Notes under the pieces: model-generated | Told to the model about the DNA's origin: nothing | The model's input: the letters and a program-made list of their open reading frames with translations, nothing else | Databases searched by the model: none | Made by a program: the position numbers and the translations under genes | Shown: positions 58,118 through 64,000 of the stretch, piece by piece | Layout: each line of letters begins with the position of its first letter | How positions within the stretch are numbered: the stretch's first letter is position 1 | NCBI GenBank assembly: GCA_951213105.1 | Contig: OX578147.1 | Location: forward strand, 129,706,822 to 129,770,821 | Source: Amaurobius ferox | Lineage: Eukaryota; Arthropoda; Arachnida; Araneae; Amaurobiidae | Direction of reading: 5' to 3' | DNA: 64,000 nt

Positions 58118-59850
58118 ATTAATGTCTTGTATATAAGAAGATCATAAAAGATCGAGATGTGAAATAAGTGCCAACAGGGAAATAACAAATGGCCAAGGGG
58201 GATTGTGACCCCTTGTTCCCGTTTATAGCCAGCTATTACTCCTGAGGAAACACTCACGGAACCGTTACGTGCCTGTGGCCATATTTCCCTGGAACGCCAA
58301 AGCAAAAGACGTATGCCAGAAGTGAATGCAAGGACTGAGTGGAGAAAAAATATTTTGGATTGAGACAGGTTGAAATAAGAAGTTAACCCGAATGACAGAT
58401 CATTCTTCAATTCAAATATAAAGTGCCGAGCCATTCGATGCGTTGCCATTATATTATATAAAATAGGTGTTGCCAATATCACTATCAAATGCATTAAATT
58501 CCTTGCAGTGCACAGCATTATAGTGGTGTTTGAGGTATCCCATTGGATAGTGCTGTTTCAAAGCTTCCTTTATGAATTTTTTATCACTTTTGATACGATC
58601 ATCCCTATAAGTATGCAATCTTGAGTTTCGTAGAAAATGATTTCGAACGATATTGCGAAAAATATTGGCGCTCAAGTTCGATTTCCAATCGATGATGTAA
58701 TTAATGTTTATATCAAAATAATTTCTTTTATCATATAGCTTTGTATATATCTTTTCATTTTCAGTGAAATTGATACATAGGTCAAGATAACTAATCTCAT
58801 TATCGTGAATCTTTTTTGTTTCCGTTAATTCCAGACATGATGGATAGAAACTAAAATCAAAATCAGAGGTGTTTTTAATACATCCTAAAAGAATGTCATC
58901 CATAAATCTGAAATAAGGTATTTCATTTAGAATAAAAGTACCTTCTTCGTACTTGTTAAGGTAGAGGTCCGCCAGCATTGAGGAACAACCTCCCCCCATA
59001 GGGATACCTTTTATTTGTTGATAGAAATCTTTACCATTATTTAAAATATTCTCATATAATACTATGTTCAGTATAGCCTTATATTTGTGCAGTTCTATGT
59101 ATTTTTGCATATTGTAGGTGCAGTGGATCTCTAACATAATTTTGAAGAGGTCGTCTAAATTGATGTTATTGAAAAGGTCCTTGAAATCAAAGCTCTTGTA
59201 TATTAAATTCAAGGGTTGATTGCGTAATCTAGTAATTACATCCGTACTGTTTTTTACCATGATTGAGCCCTTTTTTATTATCGTCTTCATGATTGGTTTT
59301 AACAGTATAAGAAGCTTCGAATTAGCTTGAGTCAAGTATGTTTTAAATCCCACTGTCACTGGACGAAACCTAACAGGAGACTTGTGAAGTTTTGGAATAA
59401 GAACCATGTATGGAAATCTGATATGTCTGAGCTCCAAACCCGCACGTTTATACAAGGCGCATATTTTGTTTTCTATTTCCCGTTGAGGTACTTTCAGCAT
59501 GTTATACATCTCATCATTGTTGTAATTTTTCTGTAGGATCTCAATATAGTATTGCATACATGTAAATGTATAATTTGACGTCATCTTATCAGTATACGTA
59601 ATAGCGTAATTTTTGACAACTTGATCCAGAATGTTTTTATTTACTTTGTATTTTTCAAATTCTTTATATGCAATGTGATAGTAATAGTTAAATTCCATTA
59701 TTACATGATGACGCCATTCATCAAAAGTAGACAATGGCAGACTGTACTTAATAGCCAGTTTGTATATAAACGCGTTAAGTTCTTGACTAAAAAACTTGTC
59801 TATTTTATAAAAATCTTGGGTGCGATATTTCGTACCCAGTTTTAAAATTG
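58118..59850 (-). mobile_element. Penelope-type retroelement, copy 1 (5'-truncated)
   Basis: It is nearly identical to 61020-62912. The shared part runs from ATATAAGAAGATCATAAAAG on the left to CAGTTTTAAAATTGTTC on the right, where copy 1 stops and copy 2 continues. The roughly 330-bp non-coding part after the stop codon contains TACTCCTGAGGAAACACTCA then CGGAACCGTTACGTGCC on the plus strand. The element is young, judging from its match to copy 2. Confidence 0.85.
58454..59848 (-). CDS. Reverse transcriptase (Penelope-like), copy 1, lacking its start
   Basis: This is an RNA-directed DNA polymerase of a retroelement, open for about 465 codons without stops. Motifs in order: TDKMTSNYTF, corresponding to the DKG-type motif before the RT fingers in Penelope-like elements; LIPKLHKSPVRFRPVTVG (RT motif 1-2); SFDFKDLFNNINL (motif A, catalytic Asp); IKGIPMGGGCSSMLADLYL (motif B); YFRFMDDILLG (motif C, FMDD instead of YxDD); and LELTETKKIHDNEISYLDL (motif D/E). 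It ends FDSDIGNTYFI. I see no RNase H and no GIY-YIG endonuclease. The N-terminal methionine present in copy 2 is missing because the copy is truncated at 59850. Assignment to Penelope-like elements rests on the DKx motif and motif order; another RT lineage is possible. Confidence 0.8.
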   Translation of the reverse strand: MLKLGTKYRTQDFYKIDKFFSQELNAFIYKLAIKYSLPLSTFDEWRHHVIMEFNYYYHIAYKEFEKYKVNKNILDQVVKNYAITYTDKMTSNYTFTCMQYYIEILQKNYNNDEMYNMLKVPQREIENKICALYKRAGLELRHIRFPYMVLIPKLHKSPVRFRPVTVGFKTYLTQANSKLLILLKPIMKTIIKKGSIMVKNSTDVITRLRNQPLNLIYKSFDFKDLFNNINLDDLFKIMLEIHCTYNMQKYIELHKYKAILNIVLYENILNNGKDFYQQIKGIPMGGGCSSMLADLYLNKYEEGTFILNEIPYFRFMDDILLGCIKNTSDFDFSFYPSCLELTETKKIHDNEISYLDLCINFTENEKIYTKLYDKRNYFDININYIIDWKSNLSANIFRNIVRNHFLRNSRLHTYRDDRIKSDKKFIKEALKQHYPMGYLKHHYNAVHCKEFNAFDSDIGNTYFI

Positions 59851-59924
59851 TTCAACATCTACATTAGTTCAACATCTTTGACAGGCTCGTTCTCGGCTTC
59901 CAGAACATGTAAAAAACTGAAATT

Positions 59925-60054
59925 ATGAAAATTTTATACACGAAAATGTTCCACGAGATGAAACTGTGTCGAAAGCCCAGGCCAACGAGTCGGTTGGCCT
60001 GGGCTTTCGACACAGTTTCATCTCGTGGAACATTTTCATGTATAAAATTTTCAT
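59925..60054. repeat. Near-perfect palindrome, 62-bp arms, 6-nt centre
   Basis: The left arm 59925-59986 (starting ATGAAAATTTTATACACGAA, ending CCCAGGCCAAC) is the reverse complement of 59993-60054 with one mismatch, around the centre GAGTCG. It lies just beyond the truncated end of RT copy 1. It would extrude as a 62-bp stem. An assembly or library artefact is possible. Confidence 0.9.
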
Positions 60055-60944
60055 GTTATCACATTATGTCATTTATGTACACAATCTGTTACAAGCTCAT
60101 TCTTTGATTCCAGACCATGTAGAGAGCTGAAACTCGGCACATAGTTTCATCTATAAAATGTTGAGATCATTATATAATTTACATATGTCATAACTATAAT
60201 TTTGCCCTTTTCTTGCAATTTTTTTTTCTTTTGTGTCTCAGTTAAGTGCCTTTAGATGAAATAGTCTCCTGGTTTTAACATGTCAATCCATGTATAATAC
60301 AATACTACGTAAGTTTGTATGTCAATTACGACAAAAAATAATAATAAGGCAGGTAGATGAGGGGGAAAAACTAAAACTATGAATGAAAACTAAATAGTAA
60401 AAAATAAATAAGAAGGAAAAAGTTTTTAAAATGCTTCCTCCCCCCCTCCCCCCCTAGACAACAGAGGCACACGGAAAAATAGAAAATAATCTTTAATCAC
60501 ACATGAAATTGAGGGTATAGGCAAGTTCAATTCAAAACAATAATATATAGCTTACCATTATCCAAAATTGATATTATGCAAAATTGCATAATATCAATTT
60601 TAGATAAGGATAAATTATATATAGGTACAGAGTTACAGATTAGCATTCGCCACTGCCCAATCTGTAAGTAACTATTCAAAAATAGCCAGTAGAAAATGCG
60701 CAACATCTAACAAAACTGGTAACTTTTCAGAAATGGCCGGTACAAAAAATGCACAACACTCAACCAAACTGGTGAGTAATTTTTTTGTGCTCTGCAGATT
60801 TTGCTGCTAGCAAAACAAAAAGAAAAAAAATCACTATCTTTAAATTTTGGGCAAAATGCAAATATGGTCAAAGAGCAGCTACTCGAAAAATGCTGAAAAC
60901 CACATAAAAGCAGAAATATATAAAAGCAGAAGTGCATATAATCT

Positions 60945-61019
<75 letters not shown>
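60055..61019. other. Intergenic sequence with repeat G and a (TA)n tract
   Basis: The palindrome's right flank (ACAAGCTCATTCTTTGATTC then CAGACCATGTAGAGAGCTGA) is a diverged echo of the left flank (ACAGGCTCGTTCTCGGCTTC then CAGAACATGTAAAAAACTGA). Repeat G segments lie at 60483-60545 and 60880-60920, an inverted TTATGCAAAATTGCATAATA word is near 60575, and (TA)n spans 60946-61021. Confidence 0.6.
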
Positions 61020-61024
<5 letters not shown>

Positions 61025-61340
61025 AAGATCATAAAAGATCGAGATGTGAAATAAGTGCCAACAGGGAAATAACAAATGGCCAAGGGGGATTGTGACCCGT
61101 TGTTCCCGTTTATAGCCAGCTATTACTCCAGAGGAAACACTCACGGAACCGTTACGTGCCTGTGGCCATATTTCCCTGGAACGCCAAAGCAAAAGACGTA
61201 TGCCAGAAGTGAATGCAAGGACTGAGTGGAGAAAAAATATTTTGGATTGAGACAGGTTGAAATAAGAAGTTAACCCGAATGACAGATCATTCTTCAATTC
61301 AAATATAAAGTGCCGAGCCATTCGATGCGTTGCCATTATA

Positions 61341-62024
61341 TTATATAAAATAGGTGTTGCCAATATCACTATCAAATGCATTAAATTCCTTGCAGTGCAC
61401 AGCATTATAGTGGTGTTTGAGGTATCCCATTGGATAGTGCTGTTTCAAAGCTTCCTTTATGAATTTTTTATCACTTTTGATACGATCATCCCTATAAGTA
61501 TGCAATCTTGAGTTTCGTAGAAAATGATTTCGAACGATATTGCGAAAAATATTGGCGCTCAAGTTCAATTTCCAATCGATGATGTAATTAATGTTTATAT
61601 CAAAATAATTTCTTTTATCATATAGCTTTGTATATATCTTTTCATTTTCAGTGAAATTGATACATAGGTCAAGATAACTAATCTCATTATCGTGAATCTT
61701 TTTTGTTTCCGTTAATTCCAGACATGATGGATAGAAACTGAAATCAAAATCAGAGGTGTTTTTAATACATCCTAAAATAATGTCATCCATAAATCTGAAA
61801 TAAGGTATTTCATTTAGAATAAAAGTACCTTCTTCGTACTTGTTAAGGTAGAGGTCCGCCAGCATTGAGGAACAACCTCCCCCCATAGGGATACCTTTTA
61901 TTTGTTGATAGGAATCTTTACCATTATTTAAAATATTCTCATATAATACTATGTTCAGTATAGCCTTATATTTGTACAGTTCTATGTATTTTTGCATATT
62001 GTAGGTGCAGTGGATCTCTAACAT

Positions 62025-62068
<44 letters not shown>

Positions 62069-62948
62069 CAATTAACGTGGCAACAACAGATCGAAATCCA
62101 GTTACAGTAGCCACACAAGCCTCCATGCCTTATTCGGGATTCGAACCCGAGCCCTCCACACATCAGCCGAACACGCTATCCACTACACCACCTGGGCGGC
62201 TTTTGAAGAGGTCGTCTAAATTGATGTTATTGAAAAGGTCCTTGAAATCAAAGCTCTTGTATATTAAATTCAAGGGTTGATTACGTAATCTAGTAATTAC
62301 ATCCGTACTGTTTTTTACCATGATTGAGCCCTTTTTTATTATCGTCTTCATGATTGGTTTTAACAGTATAAGAAGCTTCGAATTAGCTTGAGTCAAGTAT
62401 GTTTTAAATCCCACTGTCACTGGACGAAACCTAACAGGAGACTTGTGAAGTTTTGGAATAAGAACCATGTATGGAAATCTGATATGTCTGAGCTCCAAAC
62501 CCGCACGTTTATACAAGGCGCATATTTTGTTTTCTATTTCCCGTTGAGGTACTTTCAGCATGTTAAACATCTCATCATTGTTGTAATTTTTCTGTAGGAT
62601 CTCAATATAGTATTGCATACATGTAAATGTATAATTTGACGTCATCTTATCAGTATACGTAATAGCGTAATTTTTGACAACTTGATCCAGAATGTTTTTA
62701 TTTACTTTGTATTTTTCAAATTCTTTATATGCAATGTGATAGTAATAGTTAAATTCCATTATTACATGATGACGCCATTCATCAAAAGTAGACAATGGCA
62801 GACTGTACTTAATAGCCAGTTTGTATATAAACGCGTTAAGTTCTTGACTAAAAAACTTGTCTATTTTATAAAAATCTTGGGTGCGATATTTCGTACCCAG
62901 TTTTAAAATTGTTCTAAAATCTGTGTCCTTATCCAAACACAGGTTCAT
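61341..62948 (-). pseudogene. Reverse transcriptase (Penelope-like), copy 2, disrupted by SINE insertion
   Basis: The start ATG at 62948 follows an in-frame TAA and gives MNLCLDKDTDFRTILKLGTK, the N-terminus missing from copy 1. The frame is intact to LDDLFK (about 62203), is broken by the SINE, and resumes at IMLEIHCTYNMQKY (about 62026) to the stop at 61341. Apart from the insertion there are no stops. Differences from copy 1 are few: MFNML for MYNML, ELYKY for ELHKY, DSYQQ for DFYQQ, DDIIL for DDILL, WKLNL for WKSNL. This shows that both copies are recent. Without the SINE the protein would be about 480 residues. Confidence 0.85.
62027..62200 (-). mobile_element. tRNA-derived SINE with poly(A) tail
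   Basis: On the minus strand it starts GCCGCCCAGGTGGTGTAGTG (A-box region). It continues GATAGCGTGTTCGGCTGATG and GCTCGGGTTCGAATCCCGAA (T-arm/B-box), then a roughly 60-bp body, and ends in a run of about 38 A (T on the plus strand, 62027-62064). Comparison with copy 1 (AACATAATTTTGAAGAGG at 59132) gives the exact empty site. The duplicated target is short (TTTT) or hidden in the tail. Confidence 0.92.
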
Positions 62949-62960
62949 GTGACGTTAAAT

Positions 62961-64000
62961 AGAATAGTGTGGGGGAAAAAATTAAAATGACAGACACATA
63001 TAAGAATGCTTATTATATAGGATTTGTATAATATCTAAAGTTGGCTCACATTTTTCACATTTCACACATTACATTTTTCAGAAGTTGTTCCATTTTTTGT
63101 GATCATAGATTTATAACAACTTTTAAAATGTTTTTAAATAGTCTAAGACTTCATTTTGCCATCTGAGTTTTTCATAATAGATATTTTAAGAGAAAACATT
63201 TTGTTTTATCACACTTTTAAAAGCAGCAGTACGAAAACTTGGAAAAATAATTACGAATCTATAAAAACAAAAATAGCTTATTTGTTTGGCATATTTCCTC
63301 AATGTTAATCCTTGTTTGTAACAAATTTTAACATTAATGTCAATTGTTAAGCTTGAATTTATTTCACTGTTAGCAGTATACCCATTTTTTTTAATGAAAT
63401 ATATAATATAAAGGAAACTTAAAATTCACATTTGTGGTGAACTAGCAACTGCGGTCATAATTAGTCTTTCGTTTTGAAATTTTATAATAATTCTATCAAA
63501 AAGAAAGAGGTGAGCTCTCCCATGCTGAGATAATAAGCAGACAGATATAAGCAGAATTTACAATGTTATTTAGATAGATGATAGCATATGTATCCATCAT
63601 TGCAAATATGTGCAAATTCCTGTAGTATTGTAAATGACATTGTGATTCAAAACATTTTATTAAAATATTTAATTTAATTCTCCTAAAAAGAAGAATCATA
63701 ATTTCTGTTCTTGCTATTACAAAGTTATCTTCACAGGCAGATGTGAAAAATAAAACATCCTGGTCTTGTTTATATTATAAACAAGCGCTTACAAAAAATA
63801 TGAAATTTGATCAATGTATGCCAAAATGGTATTACCTGTGCCATTTTTATTTTGTTTCAACAATTGGATAAACACAATATATGAGTTAGAAAAATTGTAA
63901 CATTAAAACAGATTACGTAAAAAATTCAAAATATCAATAATTTCCATAATCTTTAAACACAAAGTCCGTAATTGATATAATCCAGTCAAAAATGCAATAC
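62961..64000. other. AT-rich intergenic sequence, no feature recognised
   Basis: No gene, RNA or repeat family that I can support. Confidence 0.5.

Larger units (their letters stand above)
61020..62960 (-). mobile_element. Penelope-type retroelement, copy 2, split by a SINE
   Basis: It is collinear with copy 1 from 61020 to 62912 and extends further 5' (to at least the start codon at 62948). The reading frame is interrupted by a 174-bp tRNA-derived SINE at 62027-62200. On the 3' side it abuts a (TA)n tract. Confidence 0.85.

Noticed and set aside
58225..58280. Possible hammerhead ribozyme (CTGAGGA ... ) in the 3' region of the Penelope-type element
   Set aside because: CTGAGGA fits the CUGANGA box, but no stem II followed by GAAA and no stem III/cleavage triplet could be drawn.
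57976..58518. 180-codon and 232-codon open frames after the RT genes (also 60707-61405)
   Set aside because: They run through the non-coding 3' part of the Penelope-type element and into a (TA)n tract (Tyr-Ile repeats), and begin in another frame inside the RT end. No motif supports a protein.
62116..62200. A functional tRNA gene on the minus strand
   Set aside because: The A- and B-box regions are good, but it is joined to a body and a poly(A) tail and disrupts an RT copy; it is a SINE.

Overview
The window is eukaryotic, AT-rich and repeat-dense, and most likely comes from an arthropod. Introns are interrupted by DNA transposons, Helitron-type repeats, tRNA-derived SINEs, LINE fragments and a Penelope-type reverse transcriptase. 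The only host gene I can support is the 5' part of an ectonucleotide pyrophosphatase/phosphodiesterase (ENPP) gene on the minus strand. Chelicerate (perhaps spider) is a guess from the style of the repeats, not something the sequence proves.

ENPP gene, 1-36812, minus strand. Four exons join in frame: 36812-36696 (start codon, cytoplasmic tail, start of the membrane anchor), 8496-8394 (rest of the anchor, stalk), 5506-5446 (short Cys-containing linker) and 2181-2007 (start of the catalytic domain, with the metal-binding Asp and the Thr nucleophile). Together they encode 152 residues. The gene runs off the left edge inside intron 4. Intron 1 is about 28 kb and is almost entirely transposons.

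Transposon layers in intron 1 and beyond. Three interspersed families (A and B at about 0.8-1.0 kb, C at about 1.2-1.3 kb) share one design: a defined 5' end, a subterminal inverted repeat, a microsatellite near the 3' end and a terminal 3' hairpin. That is the architecture of Helentron-associated (DINE/HINE) elements. Family D is a 0.6-0.7 kb hAT-type element with 8-bp target duplications. Two elements have terminal direct repeats of about 150 bp, each carrying a tRNA-Thr-like sequence, and 5-bp target duplications (26.7 and 42.2 kb). Four copies of a unit of about 58 bp are each flanked by 12-16-bp direct repeats (3.3, 7.6, 11.2 and 25.6 kb); I know of no class that these fit. Nested insertions let several of these be read as real insertion events.

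Right part, 37-64 kb, is intergenic as far as I can see. It holds further repeats, minisatellites (40.8, 42.9, 44.7 kb), a LINE 3' end (41.0-41.25 kb), decayed Tc1 fragments (26.1 and 48.4 kb), a TA-flanked inverted-repeat MITE (53.2 kb), and three copies of a Penelope-type reverse transcriptase (56.5-57.4 plus strand; 58.1-59.85 and 61.0-62.95 minus strand). One of the two near-identical copies is split by a tRNA-derived SINE. A palindrome with 62-bp arms lies at 59.93-60.05 kb. I see no genuine cellular tRNA, rRNA or CRISPR array.
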